A stretch of 64,000 nucleotides of DNA from Pseudomonas sp. RIT-PI-AD (GCF_025642785.1 NZ_JANZKU010000002.1:186001-250000), one strand, 5' to 3'; positions 47,487 through 56,165 are shown, counted from the stretch's first letter. Translations and numbers: made by a program. Notes: generated from the letters alone by a model not told the origin.

Positions 47487-48682
47487 GCGCCCAGGCGGAA
47501 GGTCTCTACCTGAACGAGCCGGTCCAGGCGGCGTCGGCCCTGGGGGTGGCCGCGTCCTGCTTCGGCTTCGTGGTGATGGGCGCCCTGCAAGCCTTGTACG
47601 GGCCAGCCATTCCCCATTTGCTGGAGCGCTTCGGCATCGGCACCGCCGAGGCCGGCATGAGCCTGAGCGCGCACTTCATCGGCGCGCTGGTGGGCGTGCT
47701 GCTCTTCCACAAGGTCTATGGCTCGCTGAGCAATCGGCTGTCCCTGGGGCTTTCCTATGGGCTGATGGCACTGGGATGCCTGCTGTTCGCCTACGCCCAG
47801 ACCTGGCCGTTGGCCCTCGCCGGCGCCTTCGTCATCGGCCTGGGCTTCGGCGGCGGCGACTTCGGGCTGAACTTCATCTTCTCCATCGGCTTCGGCAAAC
47901 GCAGCGTCGCCATGGTGAACCTGCTCAACGCCCATTTCGGCATCGGGGCCATCGCCGGGCCGGCGCTGGTCGGTTGGTTCGGCGCCGAACACTACCAGGC
48001 GATCTTCCTGGGTTTCGCGCTCTGCTCGATCCTGCCGGCGCTGTTCCTCGGGCAGATGGCGCGCTCCCTGGGCGATCCGCCGCCGACCCGGACCGGGCAT
48101 GCCGCCACGCGCCACGGCGCCTTGGCGATCATGGCGGCGTTCTTCGTGATCTACATCTTCCATGTCGCCATCGAGACCGGGGTCGGCGGCTGGGAGCCGA
48201 CCCACCTGGAAGCCCTGGGCTATGGCGCCGCCTTCGCCGCCACCGCCACCTCGCTGTACTGGCTGGCGCTCACCGGCGGCCGCTTCTTCGCCGCCTGGCT
48301 GGGGCTGCGCTGGAGCTCCGAGCGGATGATGCGGGTGAGTTGCATCGGCATGACCCTGTGCCTGGTCGCGGCGCTGGTTCCGCAACTGGCGGCCATCGCC
48401 TACATCGGCGTCGGCCTGTTCATCGCGCCGATCTTCCCCACCGGGCTTGCCTGGCTGAACCGCGTAGTGCCCGCCGCCCGTGCCAGCACCGCCTACGTCA
48501 TCGCCGCCTCCATGGTCGGCGGCATCGCCTTCCCGCCGCTGATCGGCAAGCTGATCGAAACCCAGGGGGTATCCAGCGCGCCGCTGTTCATGGCGTTGCT
48601 GTCGCTGCTGTGCACCGGCGCGACCTTTGCGATCATCCGCGGCACCCGGGCGGCCTTGGGCCCCTCCACCGGAACCCCCTGA
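47483..48682 (+). CDS. Major facilitator superfamily transporter in the azasugar-like operon
   Basis: The 399-residue inner-membrane protein has 12 predicted hydrophobic segments and MFS features such as LYGPAIPHLLERFGIGTAEAG near the first loop (shown in part: IPHLLERFGIGTAEAG) and FGIGAIAGPALVGW. It is most like FHS/sugar-type MFS proteins. It overlaps the GH35-like gene by 4 bp. In this context export of the azasugar, or uptake of a precursor sugar, is the simplest role; direction cannot be told from sequence. Confidence 0.85.
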   Translation: MSAQAEGLYLNEPVQAASALGVAASCFGFVVMGALQALYGPAIPHLLERFGIGTAEAGMSLSAHFIGALVGVLLFHKVYGSLSNRLSLGLSYGLMALGCLLFAYAQTWPLALAGAFVIGLGFGGGDFGLNFIFSIGFGKRSVAMVNLLNAHFGIGAIAGPALVGWFGAEHYQAIFLGFALCSILPALFLGQMARSLGDPPPTRTGHAATRHGALAIMAAFFVIYIFHVAIETGVGGWEPTHLEALGYGAAFAATATSLYWLALTGGRFFAAWLGLRWSSERMMRVSCIGMTLCLVAALVPQLAAIAYIGVGLFIAPIFPTGLAWLNRVVPAARASTAYVIAASMVGGIAFPPLIGKLIETQGVSSAPLFMALLSLLCTGATFAIIRGTRAALGPSTGTP

Positions 48683-48700
48683 AACGAGGAACTACGCGCC

Positions 48701-49348
48701 GTGGAATACGCCCGCCCGAAGGAACACCGCCCCGAACCGGGCAAGCCGGTACTGCTTTTCGACTTGTTCGGGGTCATCGCCAGGCATCAGTTGGAAGAGG
48801 ACAAGCGCCGTCTGCAAGGCCTCGGCCAGGCCGACAGCGCGGCCTTCTGGAGCGCCTATTGGGAGCACCGCACGCCCTACGACCGCGGGCAACCGGCCGA
48901 GGTCTATTGGCGAAGGGTTGGCCAGGCCTTGGGCAGGGACTACTCGGCCACCCGAATCGACGAGCTGGTGGAGGCCGACGTGGACAGCTGGAGCCGGATC
49001 GACGAGGGCATGGTGGATTACCTGCATCGGCTGGACGGCGACGGCTACCGTCTGGCGCTGCTCTCGAACATCCCCCACGAGCTGGCGGAGCGCTATGAAA
49101 GCCGTCAGGACTGGCTCGGGCTCTTCGCGCTGCGCGGTTTCTCCTGCCGTATGGGTTGCGCCAAGCCCGACCCGGCCGCCTACCGCTGGTGCTGGGAAAG
49201 CCTGGGTTGCCGGGCCGCCGAGGTGCTGTTCATCGACGACCGCGAGGTGAACGTCGCGGCGGCCGAGGCCCTCGGCATGGCCGGGCATGCTTTCGGCGGC
49301 CTGGCGGGGCTGCGCGAGTTTCTCAGCCCCGATACCCCGGCCGGGTAG
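48701..49348 (+). CDS. HAD-like hydrolase at the end of the azasugar-like operon
   Basis: The 215-residue protein is a HAD subclass IA enzyme with the motif II threonine/serine in LALLSNIPHE, the motif III lysine in GCAKPDPAAY, and the motif IV acids in VLFIDDREVNVAAAEALG. Motif I reads LLFDLFGVIARH, so the second aspartate of the usual D-x-D is replaced by phenylalanine; related HAD enzymes with other residues there can still act. The GTG at 48701 is preceded by ACGAGGA. It lies 18 bp after the MFS gene and ends the operon. It could dephosphorylate a cluster intermediate, or act in detoxification. Confidence 0.83.
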   Translation: MEYARPKEHRPEPGKPVLLFDLFGVIARHQLEEDKRRLQGLGQADSAAFWSAYWEHRTPYDRGQPAEVYWRRVGQALGRDYSATRIDELVEADVDSWSRIDEGMVDYLHRLDGDGYRLALLSNIPHELAERYESRQDWLGLFALRGFSCRMGCAKPDPAAYRWCWESLGCRAAEVLFIDDREVNVAAAEALGMAGHAFGGLAGLREFLSPDTPAG

Positions 49349-49403
49349 CCGAACGGCCGCCAAGGGCCGCCCGGGGAAACCTGCCCGCTGTTTCGCGCCA
49401 GGC

Positions 49404-50873
49404 CTAGGGCTGGCGCGGCCCGCCGGTCGCCGCGGGCTGCCCGGCGGGCACCGCCTCGTCCGTGCCCCAACCGCCGCCCAGGGCCAGGAACAGGTCGATA
49501 CGACTCATGGCGACCTGGGTCTCCGCCGCTGCCAGTTGCCCGCGCACGTCGGTGTAGGTGCGAGTGGCCTGCAGATCGGCGAGGAAGGACTCGCGTCCCG
49601 CCTGGAAGAACCTGTGGGTCTGCTCGGCCGCCTGCTGCGCGGAGCGTTCCGCCTCGGCCAGGGCATCGCGACGCTCCAGCAAGGCGGTGTACTGGACCAG
49701 CGCGGTCTGGGTTTCGCGGATGGCGTTGAGCACCACGCCGTCGAAGTGCGCCAGCGCCGCCTGGGTGGACGCCTCCGCTTCCCGGATGCGCGCACGGGAG
49801 CCGTTGGAGGGCACCGTCCAGCTCAGCAACGGGCCGAAGCCCCAACGATTGGTGGCGGGCTTGCCGAGGTTCTCCAGGATCCCGACGCTGCCGACGGTCG
49901 CGCCGATGCTGATGTCCGGATACAGCTCGCCGGTGGCGATGCCGATCCCCGCGGTGGCGGCCGCCAGCCGCCGCTCGGCCTGGCGCACGTCCGGGCGCCG
50001 CTTGAGCAGCGCCGCGCCGTCGCCCACCGGCAGGACCTGGGCGATCGTCGGCAGGTGGGCGCAGTCGTTCAATCCCGCGGGCAGGCGCTCCAGGGGTTCC
50101 GCCAGGAGCATGGACAATCTGAACAGCCCGGCTTGCCGGGCCGCGTCGTAGCGCGGCAGGTCGGCGCGCAGCGACTTGAACTGGGTCTGCGTCCGGGTCA
50201 CCTGGGTTTCGTCGCCCCGACCGGCGTCGCGCAGGCGCTGGACCAGGGTCAGGCCCTGCTCCTGCAAACCGAGAGAGCGCTCGGCGATTTCACGTTCCTC
50301 GTTGGCCGCGCAGACCTGGGTATAGGCGCGCACCACATCGGCCACCAGGGTGACCCGGGCGATGTCCGCGGCCGCCTGGGTGGCGTCGGCATTCGCCCGC
50401 GCGGCCTCGATGCCGCGTTGCAACACGCCGAACAGATCGAACTGATACGAGGTACTGAGGGCGATGCTGCCGACGTTGGCCACCGGGACCTTGGCCGGTT
50501 GCAGAAAGGCTTCGCCCGATTCCTGGATGCGCTCGACGGCCACCTTGGCGCCGCTGCTGAAGCCTCCGGCCGCCTGGGCTTCGTTCACCTGGGCGCGGGC
50601 GCGGGCGAGGTTGGCCGCGGCTATCCGTAGATCGGTATTGGACGCCAGGGCCCGACGCACCAGTTCGTCGAGGCGCGGGTCCTGGTAGAGCCGCCACCAG
50701 TCCGCCGGCACCGGCGCCGAGACCACGTCCGCGTCGCCGACGGCCAGCGCGCCTTGCAAGTCCGGGCGATTCAGCGCGGCCTGTTCCGGCAGGTGGTAAT
50801 CGGGCCCGACCACCTGGCAGGCCGACAACGTCAGGCCCAGTCCCACCGTGGCCAGGCGTAACGAGGCTTTCAT
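49404..50873 (-). CDS. Outer-membrane efflux lipoprotein (NodT/OprM family)
   Basis: The 489-residue protein starts with a lipoprotein signal sequence whose lipobox is LSAC (Cys19), followed by two homologous outer-membrane efflux domains. The typical pattern Y-Q-D-P-R-L-D-E-L-V-R-R-A and long coiled-coil helices (AQVNEAQAAGG, ADIARVTLVADVVRAYT) are visible. It forms the channel of a tripartite efflux system. Its start overlaps the HlyD-like gene stop by 4 bp. It is the last gene of an operon of MarR, FUSC, DUF1656 and membrane-fusion genes. Confidence 0.92.
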   Translation of the reverse strand: MKASLRLATVGLGLTLSACQVVGPDYHLPEQAALNRPDLQGALAVGDADVVSAPVPADWWRLYQDPRLDELVRRALASNTDLRIAAANLARARAQVNEAQAAGGFSSGAKVAVERIQESGEAFLQPAKVPVANVGSIALSTSYQFDLFGVLQRGIEAARANADATQAAADIARVTLVADVVRAYTQVCAANEEREIAERSLGLQEQGLTLVQRLRDAGRGDETQVTRTQTQFKSLRADLPRYDAARQAGLFRLSMLLAEPLERLPAGLNDCAHLPTIAQVLPVGDGAALLKRRPDVRQAERRLAAATAGIGIATGELYPDISIGATVGSVGILENLGKPATNRWGFGPLLSWTVPSNGSRARIREAEASTQAALAHFDGVVLNAIRETQTALVQYTALLERRDALAEAERSAQQAAEQTHRFFQAGRESFLADLQATRTYTDVRGQLAAAETQVAMSRIDLFLALGGGWGTDEAVPAGQPAATGGPRQP

Positions 50874-51760
50874 CGCGCCGCGCCCTCCCCGGTCCCGTCA
50901 TCGACGATCGACACGGTGGCGGTGCGGCCGGCGATCATGCGGAAATCGGCCGGTACTTCATCGAAGGCGATGCGCACCGGGATCCGCTGCGCCAGCCGCA
51001 CCCAGCTGAAAGCCGGGTTGACGTTGGGCAGCAGGTTGGAGCCGCTGCTGCGGTCGCGGTCCTCGATACCGGCGGCGATGCTCTGCACGTGCCCGCGCAG
51101 CCGGGTGTCGTCGCCCACCACGCGGATGTCGACGGTCTGGCCGATGCGGATGCCGGAGAGCTTGGTCTCCTCGAAATAGCCGTCGATGTGAAAGGAATCG
51201 CCGTCCACCACCGAGAGCACCGGGCGCCCCGCGTTGACGAATTCCTGCGCCCGCGGCGCACGGTCGTTCAGGTAGCCGTCGACCGGACTGCGGATCACCG
51301 AGCGGTCGAGGTTGAGCTGCGCGGCGTCCACCGCCACCTGGGCCTCGGCCAGCGCGGATTGCGCCCGCATCTCGCGGGACAGGCTCTCCTCCACCTGCTC
51401 GCGGGCCACCAGGTTGCCCAGCTCGCGGTTGCGCCGGGTCTCGCGGCGCGCCTGCTCATAGGTTTCCTGGCGTTCGGCGACATTGGCCTTGGCCTGGCGC
51501 AAGGCCAGGCGAAAGCGGTCCTGGTCGATGGTGAACAGCACCTGGCCGCGCTTCACCGCCTGGTTGTCGCGCACTTCCACCGCCTGGATCAGGCCGGAGA
51601 CGTCGGGCGCGATCTGGATCACGTCGGCGCGGATGTGTCCGTCCCGGGTCCAGGGCGCGAACATGTAGTACATCACCATGCGCCACACCACCACGGCGGC
51701 GAAGCACACGACGATCAGGGTCAGGACCACGCGGCCCAGGGTCAGCAAAGGTTTCTTCAT
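50870..51760 (-). CDS. HlyD/EmrA-type membrane fusion protein
   Basis: The 296-residue periplasmic adaptor has an N-terminal membrane anchor (residues 8-30), then the biotinyl-lipoyl half LIQAVEVRDNQAVKRGQVLF, a helical hairpin, and LDRSVIRSPVDGYLNDRA. It links the FUSC inner-membrane pump to the outer-membrane factor. Its start overlaps the DUF1656 gene by 4 bp and its stop overlaps the outer-membrane factor gene. Confidence 0.93.
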   Translation of the reverse strand: MKKPLLTLGRVVLTLIVVCFAAVVVWRMVMYYMFAPWTRDGHIRADVIQIAPDVSGLIQAVEVRDNQAVKRGQVLFTIDQDRFRLALRQAKANVAERQETYEQARRETRRNRELGNLVAREQVEESLSREMRAQSALAEAQVAVDAAQLNLDRSVIRSPVDGYLNDRAPRAQEFVNAGRPVLSVVDGDSFHIDGYFEETKLSGIRIGQTVDIRVVGDDTRLRGHVQSIAAGIEDRDRSSGSNLLPNVNPAFSWVRLAQRIPVRIAFDEVPADFRMIAGRTATVSIVDDGTGEGAAR

Positions 51761-51966
51761 GTCATCAGGTATCGACTAAGCGTATCTACCGCGCCCAGCA
51801 GCAGTGCGTAGAGACCGACGTTGAACAATGCCCGGTGCCAGACCAGGCGGTAGAAGTGGATGCGCGTCAGCAACGCGTGCACCACCAGGTAAAGCAGATA
51901 GGTCAGCCCCATCATCACCAGCAGCGTAGGCAGGAATACCCCGCTGATATCCAGATCGCCGATCAC
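51757..51966 (-). CDS. DUF1656 (AaeX-like) small membrane protein
   Basis: The 69-residue protein is mostly hydrophobic, with two transmembrane helices (FLPTLLVMMGLTYLLYLVV and a C-terminal one, LFNVGLYALLLGAV) and the DUF1656 start IGDLDISGVFLP. AaeX-like proteins accompany AaeA/AaeB-type efflux. The GTG start at 51966 overlaps the FUSC stop by 4 bp. It is embedded as the tail of a much longer frame that is otherwise a shadow of the FUSC gene. Confidence 0.9.
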   Translation of the reverse strand: MIGDLDISGVFLPTLLVMMGLTYLLYLVVHALLTRIHFYRLVWHRALFNVGLYALLLGAVDTLSRYLMT

Positions 51967-54050
51967 AGGGGCGCCCCCCCGAGGCCGTAGGCGCCCCGAA
52001 CGTCCTCGACCGCCTCCATCACCGCCTCGACCCCCGGCAACAGCGCCAGGCGCAAGCCACTGAGGGCGTGCAGCAGGTGCGGGCGGGCGTCGTTCTGCGC
52101 GGCACCGGGCTCCACGCCCAACGCCTGGCGCGCGCGCTCCATGCTGTTCAGCAGCGCCGGCGGCGCCGGTAAGCGAGCGCGGGCGTCCAGGCAGGCCTGG
52201 AAATGGCTGCCCACCTCGCCGACCACCTGGCGCAGTACCCGCTGCGGCTGCTCCGGCATGCGTGGCAGATAGGCCAGCAGGTCGAGCAGGTTGAGCGCCA
52301 CCCGCAGCTCGCGCAGGGCGATGCCGGTGTCCTGCTTGGTGATCGCCAGGCGCGGCAATTGTTGCATCAGCCGGTCCAGCATGCGGACCCCCATCCGCCG
52401 GTGTTCCGCCAGAGTGGCCGGGCGAGAGAGGGCGACGATGTCCTGCCAGGAGAAGCGGGTCAGGCGCCGGGCGGCGAACTCCACGCCGAACGGCCGCACC
52501 GCCAACGTCCAGATGAAGGCGAACAACAGCCCCACCGGGCCCGCCAGATTGGAATTGATGAACACCATGAAGTCGGCGTCGTAGGCGCCCTGGATGCTGA
52601 TGAAGGATGCGGTGTTGACGATGGTCAGCAAAGTGCCCAGGTAGAAACGCGGCTGCACCGTGAGGGTACCGATGCATATGAAGGGCACGGCGAACGCCAG
52701 CACCAGCATGGGGAAATCGTGCAGGTTCGGCAGCACCAGAAACAGGTAGAGGCTGGCGAAGAGCACCGACAGCGCCGTCCAGAAGAAGAACCGGTAGATC
52801 TGCGGCGCCGGATCGTCCATGGCGGCGAAGAAACTGCAGGCCACCGCTGCCAGGATCACCGCGCTGCCCCCGTCGGTCCAGCCCAACTGGATCCACAGCA
52901 GCGACGCGACGCAAATCGCGATGATCGCCGACGCCGCCGAATAGAACATCAGGCCGCGATCGAAGAAAGGAGTGAGCCGGCCCAGCCGCCAGTGACGATA
53001 GACCGCCCGCCAGGGTGCCTGGCTTTCGGTGAGGATGGCGTGCTGCAGGCTGCGGCAATCCTGCCAGAGGTCGATCCATTCGCCCAGGCGGTAAAGCGCG
53101 TTGGAAAACAGCAATTGGCAGGGATCGTCCAGTTGTTCCTGGGCCGGGCGCATCCGATCCAGGCTTTCGTGCAGCGCCTCCCAGGACTCCAGGGCCGCGC
53201 CCGCGCGGGTGCCTTCCAGCCAGGCGCGCACCTCGCCGATCAACGGCGCCAATTCGGCCATCCGCTCGGGCGCGCGGGCCTCCAGGGCCGTCCAGGCATC
53301 GTCCAGCGCCGCCACCACCGGCAACAGGTGAATCATCCGCCCGCGCAGTTCCTTGGCGTTGCGCACGGTTTGCGGCCGGGCACCCTCGTGGGGCAACTGG
53401 CCGATCATGGGCTCGAGGCTGTTGAAGGTGGTCACCATGGAAGCAGCGAGGGCCGCGATTTCCTCCGGCTTGGCCTCGCGGGCCAGGAAGCGGTCGCTGT
53501 AGAGCGCGGCGTCGGCGAACCAGCGCCCGGCGGCATCCATCAGCACCGGCGCCAGCCGGCGTGGCCAGAACATGGCCCCGACCACGGCCGCGCACACGAT
53601 GCCGAGGAGGATTTCCTCGGTCCGCGAAACCGCCACCTCGAACACCGCCTGCGGGTTGTCCACCACCGGAAAGGCGATCATCGGCAGGGTGTAGCCGGCC
53701 AGCATCAGCGCGTAGCTGTTGGCGGTGCGCAAGTGCATCGAGAGGAACAGCAGCACGCCGGTCCAGAGTGCGATCACCAGGGCCAGCAGATAGGGTGTCT
53801 GCACCAGCAGGGGCACCAAGAACACCGCGGCCGAAGCGCCGAGCAGCGTGCCCAGCGCGCGATAGAGCGCCTTGGAACTGGTGGGGCCGACGAAGGGGCT
53901 GGACACGATGTACACCGTGGCCATGGCCCAGTAGGGCCGGGGCAGCTGCATGATCAACGCGATGTACAGCGCGAGCATCGAAGCGCCGAAGGTACGCACG
54001 CCGTAGAACCAATCCCGCGCCGGCGGCACGCTGCTGAAGAAGCCGTTCAA
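51963..54050 (-). CDS. FUSC/AaeB family efflux permease
   Basis: The 695-residue inner-membrane pump is an aromatic-acid/fusaric-acid type exporter. It has an N-terminal block of about six transmembrane helices (FGASMLALYIALIMQL, YWAMATVYIVSSPFVGPTSSKA shown by its start), a large cytosolic middle part, and a second membrane block from about residue 370. A TTG at 54050 was chosen because it overlaps the MarR stop by 4 bp and gives a normal N-terminus (LNGFFSSVPPARDWF); the upstream frame to 54437 is a shadow of the marR gene. It lies between the MarR and DUF1656 genes. Confidence 0.88.
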   Translation of the reverse strand: MNGFFSSVPPARDWFYGVRTFGASMLALYIALIMQLPRPYWAMATVYIVSSPFVGPTSSKALYRALGTLLGASAAVFLVPLLVQTPYLLALVIALWTGVLLFLSMHLRTANSYALMLAGYTLPMIAFPVVDNPQAVFEVAVSRTEEILLGIVCAAVVGAMFWPRRLAPVLMDAAGRWFADAALYSDRFLAREAKPEEIAALAASMVTTFNSLEPMIGQLPHEGARPQTVRNAKELRGRMIHLLPVVAALDDAWTALEARAPERMAELAPLIGEVRAWLEGTRAGAALESWEALHESLDRMRPAQEQLDDPCQLLFSNALYRLGEWIDLWQDCRSLQHAILTESQAPWRAVYRHWRLGRLTPFFDRGLMFYSAASAIIAICVASLLWIQLGWTDGGSAVILAAVACSFFAAMDDPAPQIYRFFFWTALSVLFASLYLFLVLPNLHDFPMLVLAFAVPFICIGTLTVQPRFYLGTLLTIVNTASFISIQGAYDADFMVFINSNLAGPVGLLFAFIWTLAVRPFGVEFAARRLTRFSWQDIVALSRPATLAEHRRMGVRMLDRLMQQLPRLAITKQDTGIALRELRVALNLLDLLAYLPRMPEQPQRVLRQVVGEVGSHFQACLDARARLPAPPALLNSMERARQALGVEPGAAQNDARPHLLHALSGLRLALLPGVEAVMEAVEDVRGAYGLGGAPL

Positions 54051-54496
54051 GAGGCCACCGTCCCCGCCTGTCCCGCCGCCTCGAAGGCTTTCAGCACGCG
54101 CAGGGTCGCCTCCAGGTCCGCGGGATCGATGCCCTCCAGCACGTCGCGACGCAAGCGGATCAGTTCTTCCTCGATGGCCAAGGCCAAGGCGCGTCCGCTT
54201 TCGGTCAGGTTGAGGGATTTGGCGCGGCGGTCGGCCGCATCCTCGCTGCGGCAGACATAACCGGCCGCGCAGAGTTGGTCCAGCAAACGCACCAAGGAAG
54301 GCCCTTCCAGGCCCGCGGCATGGGCCACGGTCACCTGCCGAACGCCATCGCCCAGGCGGGCGATCATCAGCAGCGGCACGGCGCAGGCTTCGGAAATGCC
54401 GTAGTTGACCAGGGTGTTCTGGCACATGCGACGCCAATGGCGAGCCGCAGCGACCATGCCACTGCTGATGCTCAGGCGGAGCGAATCGGAATTCAT
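54047..54496 (-). CDS. MarR family repressor of the efflux operon
   Basis: The 149-residue protein has a MarR winged helix, with VTVAHAAGLEGPSLVRLLDQL and wing sequence SEDAADRRAKSLNLTESGRA. The frame is open to an ATG at 54520, which would add eight residues; 54496 (MNSDSLRLS) matches usual family length better. Neither start has a clear ribosome binding site. An inverted repeat at 54519-54534 overlaps the upstream candidate start codon. It is the first gene of the FUSC efflux operon and probably represses it; phenolic acids are typical inducers. Confidence 0.88.
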   Translation of the reverse strand: MNSDSLRLSISSGMVAAARHWRRMCQNTLVNYGISEACAVPLLMIARLGDGVRQVTVAHAAGLEGPSLVRLLDQLCAAGYVCRSEDAADRRAKSLNLTESGRALALAIEEELIRLRRDVLEGIDPADLEATLRVLKAFEAAGQAGTVAS

Positions 54497-54518
54497 AGGG
54501 GGGAGACTGCGCGCATAC

Positions 54519-54534
54519 ATAGTTTGCTAACTAT
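54519..54534. promoter_or_regulatory. MarR operator inverted repeat
   Basis: ATAGTT (54519-54524) and AACTAT (54529-54534) are a perfect inverted repeat with a TGCT spacer. It is the usual size and base type of MarR-family operators and lies at the head of the marR-efflux operon. Confidence 0.75.
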
Positions 54535-54674
54535 CAATATCCACGAGCCGCGCGACGCCGTCAATCCGGCGGCGATGAAGCGCCGAGCCACCGGGCATCG
54601 CGGCCGGCTTCGGAATGACGCGGAAACGGCTGGCGGTCGATCGCCAGGCCGCTCTCAGCGCGCCCGGAAAGGGT

Positions 54675-55556
54675 TCAGCGAGTTTCGCCGATGATCCGCA
54701 CGAACTCCCTGGCCGCCTTGCGCAAGGGCCTGGCGCGCAGCCAGACCGCGTGCACGGGCAATTTCAGCTCGTTCGCGGTGTTGCGGAAACGAATGCGCTG
54801 CAACCTGCCCTGGGCGAACAGCGGCTCCACCACCGGCAGGGGAAAATTCCCCCAGCCGATGCCCGCCTCCACCATTTCGATCGCCATCGACAGGCTGTCG
54901 GTTCTCCAGAAGGACTCGCCCAACAGCGGACGGGTATCGGCGAGGGGCCGGTCGCGGCTGGCCACCAGGATCTGCCGGATGGGCACCAGATCCTCCAGGT
55001 AAAGGGCCTCGCGATTTTCAAGGGCGGGGTGACGGGGCGACAGCGTGGCGACCAAGGATTCGTCCCCCACGTACTGGAACGCTTCGCGGACGTCCACCCC
55101 GAGCCCGGCGAAGGCCACGCAGAGGTCCAACCGGGCCTCGTGCAACAGCGCGAGGATGTCGTCCTGTGGGGCGGTCGACACCTCGATTTCCAGCAACGGG
55201 TAGCGGCTCGCCAGGGTTTCGATGCCCGCCAGCAGGAAGCGCGTGTCGATATCTGCGGCGATGCCCAGCGAAAGCCGGCTTTCCAGGCCGCTGGACAGTT
55301 CGAGGGCATGCACCTGGAGTTGCTTGAGCTGGTGCGCGACCAGGCGGGCATGGGGCATCAGCGATCGCGCCTGGGCCGTGGGTACCGGCTCGCGGTGGGA
55401 GCGGTCGAACAGGGCAAAGCCCAGTTCCGCTTCCAGGTTGGCGATACCCATGCTGACCGCCGAGGGCACTCGTCCCAGCGCCCGGGCAGCCGCCGAGAAC
55501 GAGCCGTGTTCGATGACGGCGAGGAACAGTTGAATGGTGTCGCTGGAAAAACTCAC
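54675..55556 (-). CDS. LysR family regulator divergent from the PACE exporter
   Basis: The 293-residue LysR protein has the helix-turn-helix IQLFLAVIEHGSFSAAARAL and RVPSAVSMGIANLEAELGF (residues 8-58) and an effector domain beyond residue 88. It is divergent from the PACE gene across 122 bp that hold a perfect inverted repeat. Regulators of this kind (AceR in Acinetobacter) activate PACE exporters on exposure to the drug. It is not MvfR/PqsR: the sequence is of another LysR group. Confidence 0.9.
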   Translation of the reverse strand: MSFSSDTIQLFLAVIEHGSFSAAARALGRVPSAVSMGIANLEAELGFALFDRSHREPVPTAQARSLMPHARLVAHQLKQLQVHALELSSGLESRLSLGIAADIDTRFLLAGIETLASRYPLLEIEVSTAPQDDILALLHEARLDLCVAFAGLGVDVREAFQYVGDESLVATLSPRHPALENREALYLEDLVPIRQILVASRDRPLADTRPLLGESFWRTDSLSMAIEMVEAGIGWGNFPLPVVEPLFAQGRLQRIRFRNTANELKLPVHAVWLRARPLRKAAREFVRIIGETR

Positions 55557-55576
55557 CGCGCTTCCCTTCTATAAAA

Positions 55577-55603
55577 CTGATAGGAGCTAACTTTTTCTAT
55601 CAG
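55577..55603. promoter_or_regulatory. LysR-type operator between the LysR and PACE genes
   Basis: CTGATAG (55577-55583) and CTATCAG (55597-55603) form a perfect 7-bp inverted repeat with a 13-base spacer in the shared promoter of the two divergent genes. Confidence 0.65.
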
Positions 55604-55678
55604 ATCGCGTGACTCAAGATAGCGCTGAAATCAGCCCGCCTCCAGTAGGCATCACCAGATTCGTTCGAAGAGAAGGTC

Positions 55679-56107
55679 ATGCAAGGATTCAAACGCAAGA
55701 TGCTGTACGTGACGGCCTATGAGGCCATCGGCATGAGCATATCCACCCTGGGCCTGGCCCTGCTCTCCGGCACCGCGCCCGCCCACACCGGCCCCTTGGC
55801 GGTCATGATCACCAGCGTCGCCGTGGCCTGGAACCTCGTTTACACCTATCTGTTCGAGTACTGGGAAAGCCGGCAGGCGGAGCGCGGCCGCGGCATCAAG
55901 CGCCGAGTCCAGCATGCGATCGGCTTCCAGTTGACCCTGGTGGTGTTCCTCATCCCCCTGATCGCCTGGTGGATGGCGATCAGCCTGCGCGAAGCCTTCC
56001 TGCTGGACGTCGCGCTGATCGTCCTGATTCCCTGCTACACCCTGGCCTTCAACTGGGCATTCGACCGGCTCTTCGGGCTTCCCGCCTCTGCCCTCCCCAC
56101 GTCCTGA
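55679..56107 (+). CDS. PACE family biocide/chlorhexidine efflux transporter
   Basis: The 142-residue inner-membrane protein has two bacterial transmembrane pair (BTP) domains, four helices in all. The conserved proton-coupling glutamate of the AceI family is Glu15 in VTAYEAIGM, and further family marks are YTYLFEYWE and FNWAFDRLFG. Family members export chlorhexidine, acriflavine or natural short-chain diamines with protons. It is divergent from its probable LysR regulator and convergent with phnB, with a hairpin between them. The substrate is not known. Confidence 0.92.
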   Translation: MQGFKRKMLYVTAYEAIGMSISTLGLALLSGTAPAHTGPLAVMITSVAVAWNLVYTYLFEYWESRQAERGRGIKRRVQHAIGFQLTLVVFLIPLIAWWMAISLREAFLLDVALIVLIPCYTLAFNWAFDRLFGLPASALPTS

Positions 56108-56111
56108 CGTG

Positions 56112-56142
56112 CCGACCGGGAAGCGCTTCGCGCCCCGGTCGG
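56112..56142. terminator. Hairpin between the PACE gene and phnB
   Basis: CCGACCGGG at 56112-56120 pairs with CCCGGTCGG at 56134-56142. It sits between convergent genes; T-runs are poor, so it is probably a weak terminator. Confidence 0.55.
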
Positions 56143-56165
56143 GTTCGCCTGCCAGGCCGCGCCGA

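Noticed and set aside
54675-55556. Possible PqsR/MvfR at the end of the pqs operon
   Set aside because: The LysR protein lacks PqsR features, is divergent from a PACE exporter and fits the AceR-type regulator of that gene.
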